Assembly: GCF_002834235.1 (NCBI RefSeq)
Contig: NZ_NNBY01000051.1
Coordinates: 1-59,513, forward strand
Length of the DNA stretch: 59,513 bases
Direction of reading: 5' to 3'
From: Ruminococcus bromii
Lineage (GTDB): Bacteria > Bacillota > Clostridia > Oscillospirales > Acutalibacteraceae
Under the pieces are notes generated by a model. It saw nothing but the letters and a program-made list of their open reading frames with translations. It did no database searches and was not told the DNA's origin. Both the position numbers and the translations under genes were made by a program. Positions 12,107 to 20,160 of the stretch are shown here, in pieces. The stretch's first letter is position 1. Each line of letters opens with the position of its first letter.

Positions 12107-14467
12107 ATGTGCGGCATAGCCGGCTTTATGGGACAGGTTGAAAACAGAGCCGATGTCATCAGAAATATGACAGAGGTTATCACTCACCGTGGCCCCGACT
12201 CGGACGGATTTTTTACGGACGACAATATTTCCATGGGATTTCGCAGACTTTCCATTATTGACCTCGGTGCAGGTCATCAGCCTATATACAATGAGGATAA
12301 AAGCCTTGTTCTCACATTCAACGGTGAAATTTATAACTACAAGGATTTGAGAAAAGAACTTATCGCAAAAGGTCATAAGTTCTATACAGATACAGACAGT
12401 GAAGTGCTTGTTCACGGCTTTGAAGAGTGGAAAGAAGATATGCTCCCAAAACTCCGTGGTATGTTCGGCTTTGCTATTTACAACACAAAGGATAACTCAC
12501 TTTTTATTGCCCGTGACTTTTTCGGCATTAAGCCGATGCACTACACTCAGATAGGCAATGATTTTGTCTATGCAAGTGAAATCAAGAGTATTCTTGAATA
12601 TCCTAAGTTTGAAAAGAAATTCAACAGAAAGGCACTTGACTCCTACCTTTCATTCCAGTATGCAGTTCCGCCCGAAACTTTCTTTGAGGGTGTTTACTGC
12701 CTTATGCCCGGTCACTATCTCTGGTACAAGGACGGCGAGGTTGAAACTACCCGTTACTTTGAGGCTCGTTTCAATCCCGATGAAGAAATGACAGAGGAAG
12801 AGGCTGTTGACAAGATTGAAAAGGTCTTTGAAAACTCCGTAAACGCTCACAAAATTGCCGATGTTGAGGTTGGTTGTTTCCTTTCAAGTGGTGTTGACTC
12901 AAGCTATGTTTCAACATATTTTGCCGACCAGAAAACATTTACAGTCGGCTTTGACTTTGGCGAAAAATATAACGAAATCAGCTGGGCAAAAAATCTCAGC
13001 GAAAAAATCGGTGTTGAACACCACACTCACCTTATCTCAAGCGAAGAATTCTGGGACGCTGTTCCGACTGTTCAGTACCATATGGATCAGCCGCTTGCAG
13101 ATCCGTCATGTATCGCACTTTACTTTGTATCCCGTCTTGCAAGCCATTATGTAAAGGTTGTCCTTTCGGGTGAGGGTGCAGACGAATTGTTCGGCGGTTA
13201 CACTTGCTACAACGATCCGAGAGTGTTCAAAATTTATCAGACAATTGTTCCGCATTGCATCAGAAAGGCAATAAGAGCAATTTGCAGAAAGCTCCCCGAC
13301 ATCAAGGGCAGAGATTATCTCATCCGTGCCTGTGACAAGCTTGAGGAGCGTTATATCGGTAACGCATTTATGTATGACTACAAGCAGAAGCAGGAGCTTT
13401 TGAAAGATCCGTCAATTGCAACACGCCCACAGGATCTTACAAGAAAATATTATTATCGTTGCCGTAAGTATGACGATGTTACAAAAATGCAGTATCTCGA
13501 CATCAATATGTGGATGGTCGGTGACATCCTTCTTAAAGCCGACCGAATGAGTATGGCTAACTCGCTTGAACTTCGTGTTCCTTTCCTCGATAAGGAGGTT
13601 TTCAAGGTTGCGTCATCGCTCCCGACAAAACTGCGCTGCAACAAGCACAACACAAAGTATGCAATGCGTAAGGCTGCCGTTCGCCATATGCCTGAGGCTA
13701 CTGCCGAAAAAGAGAAACTCGGTTTCCCTGTACCGACAAGAGTATGGCTTCGTGACGAGAAGTATTATAATGTTGTAAAGACAAAGTTCAAGGGCAAAAC
13801 TGCCGAGAAATTCTTCAATACAGATGTCCTTGTTTCATGGCTCGACAGTCATTTCAGCGGAAAAGAAGATAACAGCAGACGAGTTTGGACAATTTATGTG
13901 TTCCTCGTATGGTATGATATCTATTTTGATGAGGACAGCGAAAAGGTTGAAAAGCCTGTAAATCACCTTGATGAACTCAAGGCTGTTGCCGAGGCGAGAA
14001 GAGAAAAGCAGATTGACGCTCCCGGTGAGGTAATTATGGCTGCCGCAGAGGAGATTGATGAAAATTACGATGCTCCGAACTTTGGCGTTGATAAGTCAAA
14101 AAAAAATGATGAATCTGCCGAAAAAGCGGAAGAACCCGTAAAAGAGGAATCTGCGGAAGATGTGACAGAGGAAGTTGAAGTTCCCGATGACGGTAATGAG
14201 CCTGCAATCGTTGAGCCTGAGGAAGAACCCGAGGTTAAAGAAGAGCCTAAAAAAGAGGAGTATGTGAACATCTCAAATCCGGAGGATAACGAGATTTACG
14301 ACGCTCCGAAAAAACCGTCAACTCCCCAGGAGCAGATGCAGATGGCTATTGACAGCATTGAAAAAAGATCAAAATATCTTGACGAGCCGAATGTAATTTC
14401 AGACGAGGCTGTTGACAATATCGTAAACTCAATCTCATTCTTTGATGATGAGGACGATAAAAATTAA
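12107..14467 (+). CDS. asnB: asparagine synthase (glutamine-hydrolysing) with acidic C-terminal tail
   Basis: 786 residues. The N-terminal class II glutaminase starts MCGIAGF, with Cys2 as the nucleophile after Met removal, followed by RGPDSDG and FNGEIYNY. The synthetase domain has the PP-loop LSSGVDSS and GEGADELFGGY. It makes asparagine from aspartate, glutamine and ATP in the cytoplasm. The catalytic part ends near residue 610 (VFLVWYDIYF), close to the usual AsnB length. The remaining roughly 175 residues are unlike standard AsnB: rich in Glu, Pro, Val, Lys and Asp, low complexity, probably disordered, ending in an acidic helix. The tail is in frame without any break. Ribosome-binding site aaagggg. 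Single-gene transcript ending at the hairpin near 14497. Confidence 0.93.
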   Translation: MCGIAGFMGQVENRADVIRNMTEVITHRGPDSDGFFTDDNISMGFRRLSIIDLGAGHQPIYNEDKSLVLTFNGEIYNYKDLRKELIAKGHKFYTDTDSEVLVHGFEEWKEDMLPKLRGMFGFAIYNTKDNSLFIARDFFGIKPMHYTQIGNDFVYASEIKSILEYPKFEKKFNRKALDSYLSFQYAVPPETFFEGVYCLMPGHYLWYKDGEVETTRYFEARFNPDEEMTEEEAVDKIEKVFENSVNAHKIADVEVGCFLSSGVDSSYVSTYFADQKTFTVGFDFGEKYNEISWAKNLSEKIGVEHHTHLISSEEFWDAVPTVQYHMDQPLADPSCIALYFVSRLASHYVKVVLSGEGADELFGGYTCYNDPRVFKIYQTIVPHCIRKAIRAICRKLPDIKGRDYLIRACDKLEERYIGNAFMYDYKQKQELLKDPSIATRPQDLTRKYYYRCRKYDDVTKMQYLDINMWMVGDILLKADRMSMANSLELRVPFLDKEVFKVASSLPTKLRCNKHNTKYAMRKAAVRHMPEATAEKEKLGFPVPTRVWLRDEKYYNVVKTKFKGKTAEKFFNTDVLVSWLDSHFSGKEDNSRRVWTIYVFLVWYDIYFDEDSEKVEKPVNHLDELKAVAEARREKQIDAPGEVIMAAAEEIDENYDAPNFGVDKSKKNDESAEKAEEPVKEESAEDVTEEVEVPDDGNEPAIVEPEEEPEVKEEPKKEEYVNISNPEDNEIYDAPKKPSTPQEQMQMAIDSIEKRSKYLDEPNVISDEAVDNIVNSISFFDDEDDKN

Positions 14468-14496
14468 TCAAAGTTATTAAAAATAACAAAATAAAC

Positions 14497-14525
14497 AAGG
14501 GCAACCGAGGTTGCCCTTAAATTTT
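14497..14525 (+). terminator. asnB terminator
   Basis: Hairpin aagggcaac / gttgccctt with a four-base loop, followed by an AT-rich, weakly T-rich stretch. Confidence 0.65.
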
Positions 14526-14589
14526 ATAAATAAGATGAATAATCAAATAATACTATAATGACTGCTCTGCAAAGAAAAGGGGTGCTTTT

Positions 14590-16245
14590 TTGAATATTGA
14601 TGATTTTGCAGAAATTCTGAAAATCGGTGAGTCGATTAATACAGAATTCAAATCGTGGAATAAAGTGTCTGATATGAAGAAACGAATTAATTTGGCGGTT
14701 GATGAACTTATAGCTTTTGCAAATAACAAAGGAGGCACTCTTTACTTTGGCGTTGAAGATAACGGTGAAGTTACGGGTTGTGACGGTAACTACGATTTGC
14801 AGAACATTATTGAATCAATTTACGAAAAAACAAGACCGTCTATTTTTGTTGATCCCGAAGAAATAGAATACGACGGTAAAAAGGTGATTGCACTTACCGT
14901 TGCATCAGACGGAATTACACATGCAACTACAGACGGCAGATGCTTAAAAAGACTTGGAAAAAATTCTAAACCGTTTTATCCCGATGAAATGAGCAACCGC
15001 TATTCCGAAATTCAAAGCTCAGATTTTTCGGGAAGGATTTTGTCAGACAGCACAGAAGATGATATAAACAAACTTGAAGTTTATAAGTTGAAAGAAAAAT
15101 TAAAAGCGAGAAATCCCGAATCGACATTAGCTGATATGGATGATATCGCATTTTTGCGTGACCTTGCTTTGGTTAAGTCTGACAGCGGTAATATTAAATT
15201 GACTGTGGCTGGATTATTATTTGTAGGCAAAGAGCAGGCAATCAATAGATTACTTCCACAGGCAGAGGTAATTTACTTGCACTATTCCGAGTCGAATTTA
15301 GAAGAATATGATGCAAGACTTGATATGAAGGCTCCTATTATATCGGTAATTGACAGACTTTCAGAGAAAATACAAGACTCAAATCGTATTGTCAACGTTC
15401 AGGTTGGACTTTTCAGATTGGAAATTGTCGATTTCCCTGAAAAAGTTTTTCAAGAGGCATTACTCAATGCTTTGTCACACAGAGATTATCAAAGTCAAGG
15501 TGCGGTTTATGTAAAGCATTATCCTGATAAAATTGTAATAGAAAACCCCGGTGCATTTTTGGACGGTATCACAGAAAATAATATAATTACACATCCGTCT
15601 GTTCCGAGAAATAAATTAATTGCCGAAACTCTGCAACATCTAAAATACGTTCAGAGAACAGGACAAGGTGTTGACATTATTTTCAGAGAAATGATATCAT
15701 CCGGCAAGCCGTTTCCCGAATACAAATCGTATAATGATGCGGTTTCGCTGACAATCTATAGTGCTATTGATGATATTGATTTTGTAAAATTCATTGCCAA
15801 TGAAGAAAACGGACTGAGCAGAAGTTTTTCACTTTCGGAACTTATGATTTTGCGCTACCTTAAAGATAACCGCAAAATCACAATGTCTGAGGCAGAGAGC
15901 TTAATTCAAGAAGCTCGTGATCAGGCTCAGAATGCCTGTAATAACCTTAAAAGATATGGTTTGATTGAGTTGTCGGGCAATGAATATATGTTGACGGCAA
16001 AGATATATGACGAGTTAAAAAATTCTGTTGATTACACTAAGGATAAAGCAATTCAATATATCAAAGCAAGAGAAATGATTTTGGAATATATCCGTGACAG
16101 AGGTTTTATTAATAACGAATTAGTAAGAGAATTGTGTGGCTTTTCACAAAAACAGGCCCGTATAATATTGCAACGAATGAGAAAAGAGAATTTGATTGAA
16201 CTATCCGAAAAAGGAAGATACGCTAAATATATCATTAAGAAATAA
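14590..16245 (+). CDS. AlbA_2 (Schlafen-type) ATP-binding regulator with winged helices
   Basis: 551 residues. The N-terminus is an AlbA_2 domain (EFKSW, then ELIAFANNKGGTLYFGVEDNG). The middle has the C-terminal-type HATPase module found in these proteins (FPEKVFQEALLNALSHRDY; IVIENPGAFLDGITENN; RTGQGVDIIF). From about residue 410 to the end lie two winged-helix DNA-binding segments. Such proteins are putative transcription regulators or defence-associated factors, common on accessory DNA; their role is poorly known. The start is TTG at 14590 with aaaggggtg upstream. Five near-identical copies of a 32-bp GC-rich repeat begin two bases after its stop, which is probably not by chance. Confidence 0.85.
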   Translation: MNIDDFAEILKIGESINTEFKSWNKVSDMKKRINLAVDELIAFANNKGGTLYFGVEDNGEVTGCDGNYDLQNIIESIYEKTRPSIFVDPEEIEYDGKKVIALTVASDGITHATTDGRCLKRLGKNSKPFYPDEMSNRYSEIQSSDFSGRILSDSTEDDINKLEVYKLKEKLKARNPESTLADMDDIAFLRDLALVKSDSGNIKLTVAGLLFVGKEQAINRLLPQAEVIYLHYSESNLEEYDARLDMKAPIISVIDRLSEKIQDSNRIVNVQVGLFRLEIVDFPEKVFQEALLNALSHRDYQSQGAVYVKHYPDKIVIENPGAFLDGITENNIITHPSVPRNKLIAETLQHLKYVQRTGQGVDIIFREMISSGKPFPEYKSYNDAVSLTIYSAIDDIDFVKFIANEENGLSRSFSLSELMILRYLKDNRKITMSEAESLIQEARDQAQNACNNLKRYGLIELSGNEYMLTAKIYDELKNSVDYTKDKAIQYIKAREMILEYIRDRGFINNELVRELCGFSQKQARIILQRMRKENLIELSEKGRYAKYIIKK

Positions 16246-16247
16246 TT

Positions 16248-16397
16248 TAACGCGCCCTTAACGCGCCCAAATGTAATTTTAACGCGCCCTTAACGCGCCC
16301 AAATGTAATTTTAACGCGCCCTTAACGCGCCCAAATGTAATTTTAACGCGCCCTTAACGCGCCCAAATGTAATTTTAACGCGCCCTTAACGCGCCCT
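16248..16397. repeat. 32-bp tandem repeat, 4.7 copies
   Basis: The unit contains taacgcgcccttaacgcgcc followed by caaatgtaattt. Copies start at 16248, 16280, 16312, 16344 and 16376, the last one partial. Each unit holds two direct copies of TTAACGCGCCC, so the array presents ten such sites. The copies are identical, implying recent expansion or strong selection. There are no variable spacers, so it is not CRISPR. It touches the stop codon of the AlbA_2 gene. Confidence 0.9.
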
Positions 16398-16408
16398 TTT
16401 AATTAAAA

Positions 16409-16440
16409 ACAGCACCAAACAATATGTGTTCAGTGCTGTA
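16409..16440 (-). terminator. possible terminator of the M14 peptidase gene
   Basis: Arms acagcac and gtgctgt are separated by about 17 bases. On the minus strand it is followed by gtttttaatt. A weak but correctly placed candidate. Confidence 0.4.
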
Positions 16441-16460
16441 AATACAATGAAATTAAATTT

Positions 16461-17354
16461 TTAAACCACCGCTCCGAGACAGAGAATGTTTTGCAGGATT
16501 TTGTATTCTTCTTCAAAGTCGGAGAGGGGGAGGGGATTTTTTCCGAGCCCCATTTCTATGGTGAGGGCAGGTCGGCGGAATTTTTCGATGAACCAATCCT
16601 TAAAGCCGCCGCCTGTGGCAATCTCCTCGGGAAAGGCTATGTTGTAGCCGCTTGCCTGTGAGAATATTGACGCAAGCCGAAAGCTCAGAACGGGTGTGTG
16701 TCTGCCGAATGAGCAGTAAATTTCCCGTCCCTGACTGTGCAGAGCGATTGCCCGTTCAAAGTCAATATTACGGCAAAGTGTTGTAAGTGCCTTTGTTTCG
16801 GGTTCGCTTTCGGGATGATTGCCGCCGAATCTTGTCGGCGCAGGACACTTGATATTGTTCTTTAATTCAAGCTGTTTAAGCCTGCACCAACCCGCATTGA
16901 AATTGTGGTTGATGTCAACTCCACGGGCGTTTGCCTGCCATTTATATGTATCGGTGCAGACCTTTTCGACAAGCGGTTTGTATTTGAATGCGGCGTCACT
17001 GCCATGCAAGGCAATTTCCGTGCCGTCGGGATTTACGCAAGGCACAATCGTAAGACCTCGAATGCTTAAAAAATTCCCGATTTTGCATCCGCCGACAGTT
17101 CTGTCGCTTTCCATTGCCTCACAACATTCTTCAAAAAATTTTAGCAGGGCAAGTATTGTGAGGTACTCCGAGCCGTGAAAACCGCCGCAGTAGAGTACAC
17201 GATTCTTGGTGTTGCCGATGTGCAGAACATCAATACCTCTTCCGCACACGCTTTTTCCGGCAAAGCAATGCTTGATGAACTTGTACCTGTCGCAGAGCTC
17301 GTTTATGATTTCCTTGCGTGTTTTGTAATCGGGAAAAACATTATAATCGGGCAT
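16461..17354 (-). CDS. M14-family zinc carboxypeptidase
   Basis: 297 residues from the ATG at 17354 (aaagga upstream); the longer frame runs into the divergent nudix promoter region. The zinc site is HGSE (FHGSEYL) with the distal His in IALHSQG. Substrate binding shows NARGVDINHNFNAGW with Arg and Asn, and the catalytic Glu lies in LTIEMGLG. This is the pattern of gamma-D-glutamyl-diaminopimelate peptidases (MpaA/peptidase M14C-like), which cut muropeptides. No signal peptide is seen, so it probably acts in the cytoplasm on recycled wall peptides. It is divergent from the nudix gene, with only 51 bases between the starts. Confidence 0.85.
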   Translation of the reverse strand: MPDYNVFPDYKTRKEIINELCDRYKFIKHCFAGKSVCGRGIDVLHIGNTKNRVLYCGGFHGSEYLTILALLKFFEECCEAMESDRTVGGCKIGNFLSIRGLTIVPCVNPDGTEIALHGSDAAFKYKPLVEKVCTDTYKWQANARGVDINHNFNAGWCRLKQLELKNNIKCPAPTRFGGNHPESEPETKALTTLCRNIDFERAIALHSQGREIYCSFGRHTPVLSFRLASIFSQASGYNIAFPEEIATGGGFKDWFIEKFRRPALTIEMGLGKNPLPLSDFEEEYKILQNILCLGAVV

Positions 17355-17405
17355 AACAAAATCCTTTCCTTTCGATAATTCAATCTTTAAAACGGAGGCA
17401 TAATT

Positions 17406-17951
17406 ATGGAGCTTTTTGAAAAAACTCTTGACAGCAAGAAAATTTTTGACGGCAGAGTTCTGCATATAGTCCTTGACGAAGTGGAGCTTCCTGACGGTAA
17501 AAGGTCAAAGAGGGAGGTTGTCAATCATCCGGGCGGAGTATGCGTTGCCGCTCTTGATGAGGACAATAACCTTTCTTTTGTAAAGCAGTTTCGCTATCCG
17601 TACAAGGAGGTTGTGCTTGAGCTTCCTGCCGGCAAGCTTGAAAAGGGTTCTACTCCGCTTGAAAACGGAAAGCGTGAGCTTCTTGAAGAAACGGGACTTG
17701 AGGGCTACTCCTACATTTCTCTCGGTCAGGTCTATCCGTCTCCCGGATACACCTCGGAAATTATCCATCTTTATGCCTGTCGGGTAAAGTCACAGGGTGA
17801 GCAAAAGCTTGACGAGGGTGAATTTTTGAATGTTGAAAAAATCCCCCTCAACAAAGCCGTTGAAATGGTGCTTAACAATATGATACCCGACGCCAAAACA
17901 CAGATTGCCGTTTTAAAGACTGCCGCACTTTTGAAAAGCGGTAAAATTTAA
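17406..17951 (+). CDS. Nudix hydrolase, ADP-ribose pyrophosphatase type
   Basis: 181 residues. It resembles NudF/ADP-ribose pyrophosphatases: VVNHPGGV, FVKQFRYPY, ELPAGKLEKG, then the Nudix core KRELLEETGL and QVYPSPGYTSE. In the Nudix box the first conserved Glu position is Ser (KGSTPLENG), while the catalytic RExxEE is intact. It should hydrolyse ADP-ribose to AMP and ribose 5-phosphate. Ribosome-binding site acggagg. ribF follows after 20 bases on the same strand, suggesting a two-gene operon. Confidence 0.92.
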   Translation: MELFEKTLDSKKIFDGRVLHIVLDEVELPDGKRSKREVVNHPGGVCVAALDEDNNLSFVKQFRYPYKEVVLELPAGKLEKGSTPLENGKRELLEETGLEGYSYISLGQVYPSPGYTSEIIHLYACRVKSQGEQKLDEGEFLNVEKIPLNKAVEMVLNNMIPDAKTQIAVLKTAALLKSGKI

Positions 17952-17971
17952 TTTAATCATAGGAAATATAT

Positions 17972-18904
17972 ATGCAGAATTTTACTGTTTCAGAACACGA
18001 AAAATTGAATACTGCCGTTGCTCTCGGATTTTTTGACGGACTTCACAAGGGACACCGAAGGGTTATTCTCTCGGCTGTTGAGCAGAAGAAAAACGGACTT
18101 TTGCCCGTGTGCTTTACATTTGCTCAAAGCCCGAAGGAGGTTCTCGGAAAATCTTCTAAGGGTGCGCTTATGACAACGGAAGATAAGCTGAAAACGCTTG
18201 AAAGCCTGGGTATTGAACATACCTTCAGTCCCGACTTTAAAAAGCTGATGAATATGTCTGCAAAGGACTTTGTCGAGAAAATTATTTTCGGCAACCTCAA
18301 CGCAAAATTTGTTGTCTGCGGTTTTAACTATCATTTCGGAAAAAACGGCGAGGGCGATACCGAGTTGCTCAAAAAGCTTTGTGACGAGAACGGTACAAAG
18401 CTTAAAGTGATTGAGCCTGAGCGTGACGATGGCGATGTTGTGTCGTCAACACTTATCCGTCTGCTTATAAGTGAGGGAAGCATTCGCCGTGCAAACAAGC
18501 TTTTGTGTTCATTTTTTGGTTTTTCTGCCGTGATTACTCACGGAAAAAGACTTGGCAGAGAACTCGGTACTCCGACAATCAACCAGAAACTTCCCGAAAA
18601 TCTTGCCGTGCCGAAATACGGTGTTTATGCGTCTGCCGTTACGCTTGAAAACGGAAAGGTCTATTGCGGTGTGACTAATATCGGTGTAAAGCCGACGGTC
18701 GGAGGAACAAAGCTTTTGAGCGAAACATGGATGCCTGACTTTCACGGCGGTGAAATATACGGTCAGACAGCCGATGTCCGTCTGCTTGATTTCATTCGTC
18801 CCGAAAAAAAGTTTGACAATATCACCGAATTAAAAAATGCCATAACCGACAATGCGGTTACGGCAAAAGAAATTTTTGATGAGATGTATAGATACGGAGT
18901 CTGA
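17972..18904 (+). CDS. ribF: bifunctional riboflavin kinase/FMN adenylyltransferase
   Basis: 310 residues, the usual length. The N-terminal adenylyltransferase has ALGFFDGLHKGHRRV and VSSTLIRLLI. The C-terminal flavokinase has GRELGTPTINQKLP (PTAN-like motif) and GVYASAV, GVTNIGVKPT. It converts riboflavin to FMN and then FAD. Downstream partner of the nudix gene. No terminator is seen before the toxin-like locus. Confidence 0.96.
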   Translation: MQNFTVSEHEKLNTAVALGFFDGLHKGHRRVILSAVEQKKNGLLPVCFTFAQSPKEVLGKSSKGALMTTEDKLKTLESLGIEHTFSPDFKKLMNMSAKDFVEKIIFGNLNAKFVVCGFNYHFGKNGEGDTELLKKLCDENGTKLKVIEPERDDGDVVSSTLIRLLISEGSIRRANKLLCSFFGFSAVITHGKRLGRELGTPTINQKLPENLAVPKYGVYASAVTLENGKVYCGVTNIGVKPTVGGTKLLSETWMPDFHGGEIYGQTADVRLLDFIRPEKKFDNITELKNAITDNAVTAKEIFDEMYRYGV

Positions 18905-18928
18905 AGTAAGCGTAGTATTTATCTATGG

Positions 18929-18957
18929 TTGACATCGCAATTCCAGCTTGATACAAT
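18929..18957 (+). promoter_or_regulatory. strong promoter of the toxin-like small gene
   Basis: Perfect -35 TTGACA (18929-18934), a 17-base spacer, -10 TACAAT (18952-18957). It is one of the best matches to consensus in the window, driving a 20-codon gene. Confidence 0.75.
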
Positions 18958-19052
18958 ATGATACGAGAATACAAGGAAGTTTAAGGCGGTTAGTCACATC
19001 CAAACGCAAACCGATGAAAGCATTGGCTAATATGTGCAAGGAGGTGACAAAG

Positions 19053-19115
19053 GTGGAATACATAATTTGTTTTACCTTACTTGTTACAATAATAATTGTT
19101 GCAATAAAAAAATAA
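19053..19115 (+). CDS. 20-residue hydrophobic peptide, candidate type I toxin
   Basis: GTG start with an excellent ribosome-binding site (aaggaggtga). The peptide is one membrane-spanning helix, MEYIICFTLLVT to IIIVAIKK, ending in two lysines, which is the layout of small type I toxins. An ATG seven codons upstream (19032) is in frame but would overlap the ribosome-binding site. The leader contains ggcggtta, which can pair with taaccgcc at the end of the gene, as in toxin mRNAs held inactive by 5'-3' pairing. A convergent antisense transcript with its own strong promoter ends in the same terminator. The toxin role is inferred, not shown. Confidence 0.6.
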   Translation: MEYIICFTLLVTIIIVAIKK

Positions 19116-19154
19116 CCGCCCTACAGCCTCGAAAACTTAGGGACGGCTATTTTC
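19105..19154. terminator. bidirectional terminator of the toxin-like locus
   Basis: Stem taaccgcccta / taggg-cggcta with one bulged base. It has A7 on the left and tatttt on the right, so it can stop both the sense and antisense transcripts. Confidence 0.65.
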
Positions 19155-19197
19155 GTCTTTACTTTTCCGGCTAACCGCTTTTAACGGTTTTCCTTGT
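19105..19197 (-). ncRNA. candidate antisense antitoxin RNA
   Basis: About 90 bases would be made on the minus strand from the promoter at 19204-19232 to the shared terminator. The 5' part folds into aaccgttaaaagcggtt. Its ttagccgg (19174-19167) can pair, with two G-U pairs, with ttggctaa (19023-19030) just before the toxin ribosome-binding site. The convergent, overlapping layout resembles the par (fst/RNA II) locus. Confidence 0.5.
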
Positions 19198-19203
19198 GTT
19201 CTT

Positions 19204-19232
19204 ATTATATATTATGCAAAAAGCAATGTCAA
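19204..19232 (-). promoter_or_regulatory. strong antisense promoter
   Basis: On the minus strand: perfect -35 TTGACA (19232-19227), a 17-base spacer, perfect -10 TATAAT (19209-19204). No gene lies ahead of it, so it should make the antisense RNA. Confidence 0.75.
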
Positions 19233-19267
19233 TATTCCATTTGAATTTTATATGGCTGAAAATATTG

Positions 19268-19302
19268 AGCGGTGACGGAACTTTCCGACACCGCTTTTTT
19301 TA
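19268..19302 (+). terminator. hairpin with T-run between convergent genes
   Basis: agcggtg / caccgct with a 14-base loop, followed by seven T on the plus strand, next to the stop of the minus-strand nucleotidyltransferase gene. Confidence 0.6.
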
Positions 19303-20115
19303 TTTGAATTCATCGTTAAGAATTTCATCAAGGTTATTGACCATTGCTGTGACGATTTCGTATGAACCGCCGTCTGAGATTGACTTCATAAGAGCGTTTA
19401 TGTTTTCTTCAAAATCCTTTGGCAAGAGGGTGCAATACTTTTTGCAGAGCTGAACCTGTCTTTTTTCACCGGGGTGTGTCTGGCGGTTGAGTGCGAAGAT
19501 AACATCAAAATAGCTTTCGAGAAAAGCGGTGATTCTGTGATTGACACTGACGATATCGCCACGCTCCTGAGCCTTTTTAATCTGCCTGTCATATGACGGA
19601 AGCTTTCCGTTCAAAAGGTTGCGGTTGTTTTTGATAATCGCACTGCGGAGATTTTCAGGAAAATCAATCTGCGCCATATCTCTGAATTTTGTGAAAGTGC
19701 CTGTCTTGTCAAAAAGAACCTTGCTGTTCTTGATATTGTGCCAAAATGCGGTTGTATAGCCGTTAAAAGCCTTGCCGCCCTTGATTACAATATCAATATA
19801 CCGACCGAACCTGTCAACTTCACGGTAGATTATGTCAACGGGAACACCGTTATTCATAACCGTGTTGTCCTCGCTCTCCCAATAATGATTGCCGAATTCT
19901 GCAATCGAACAGTATTTTCCAAGGAGATTTTCTCTTGTTTCGGCTGTCGGAATTTCAGCACAGTAAACATAAATATCGTAGTCCGAATTTTCGTCACTTG
20001 CACCTGTTGAACGAGAACCGCCGAGTGCGACAGCCTCAACCGTATCAAGCGACTTGAGTGCAAGCAAAATTTTTTCAAGGTTTGCGTCCTTAACATTGTA
20101 TTCCGCAAAATTCAT
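19300..20115 (-). CDS. nucleotidyltransferase-fold protein (DUF4037-like)
   Basis: 271 residues. The N-terminal polymerase-beta-type nucleotidyltransferase core has VALGGSRSTGASDENSDYDIYVY, with the GGSRSTG and paired Asp metal-binding pattern, and VDIIYREVDRFG as the third acidic strand. A helical C-terminal part contains RITAFLESYFDVIFALNRQTHPGEKR, a DUF4037-type substrate domain. Relatives modify antibiotics or small molecules or are orphan enzymes; substrate unknown. Ribosome-binding site aaaggagat. It lies 45 bases downstream of the MATE exporter gene on the same strand, so export and modification could be linked, but this is only positional. Confidence 0.8.
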   Translation of the reverse strand: MNFAEYNVKDANLEKILLALKSLDTVEAVALGGSRSTGASDENSDYDIYVYCAEIPTAETRENLLGKYCSIAEFGNHYWESEDNTVMNNGVPVDIIYREVDRFGRYIDIVIKGGKAFNGYTTAFWHNIKNSKVLFDKTGTFTKFRDMAQIDFPENLRSAIIKNNRNLLNGKLPSYDRQIKKAQERGDIVSVNHRITAFLESYFDVIFALNRQTHPGEKRQVQLCKKYCTLLPKDFEENINALMKSISDGGSYEIVTAMVNNLDEILNDEFK

Positions 20116-20160
20116 AGTTTTGATCTCCTTTATTTTATGGTATCATATTCCTTTGTCGGA

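Noticed and set aside
16248..16397. CRISPR array
   Set aside because: The 32-bp units are contiguous and identical with no unique spacers and no cas genes nearby.
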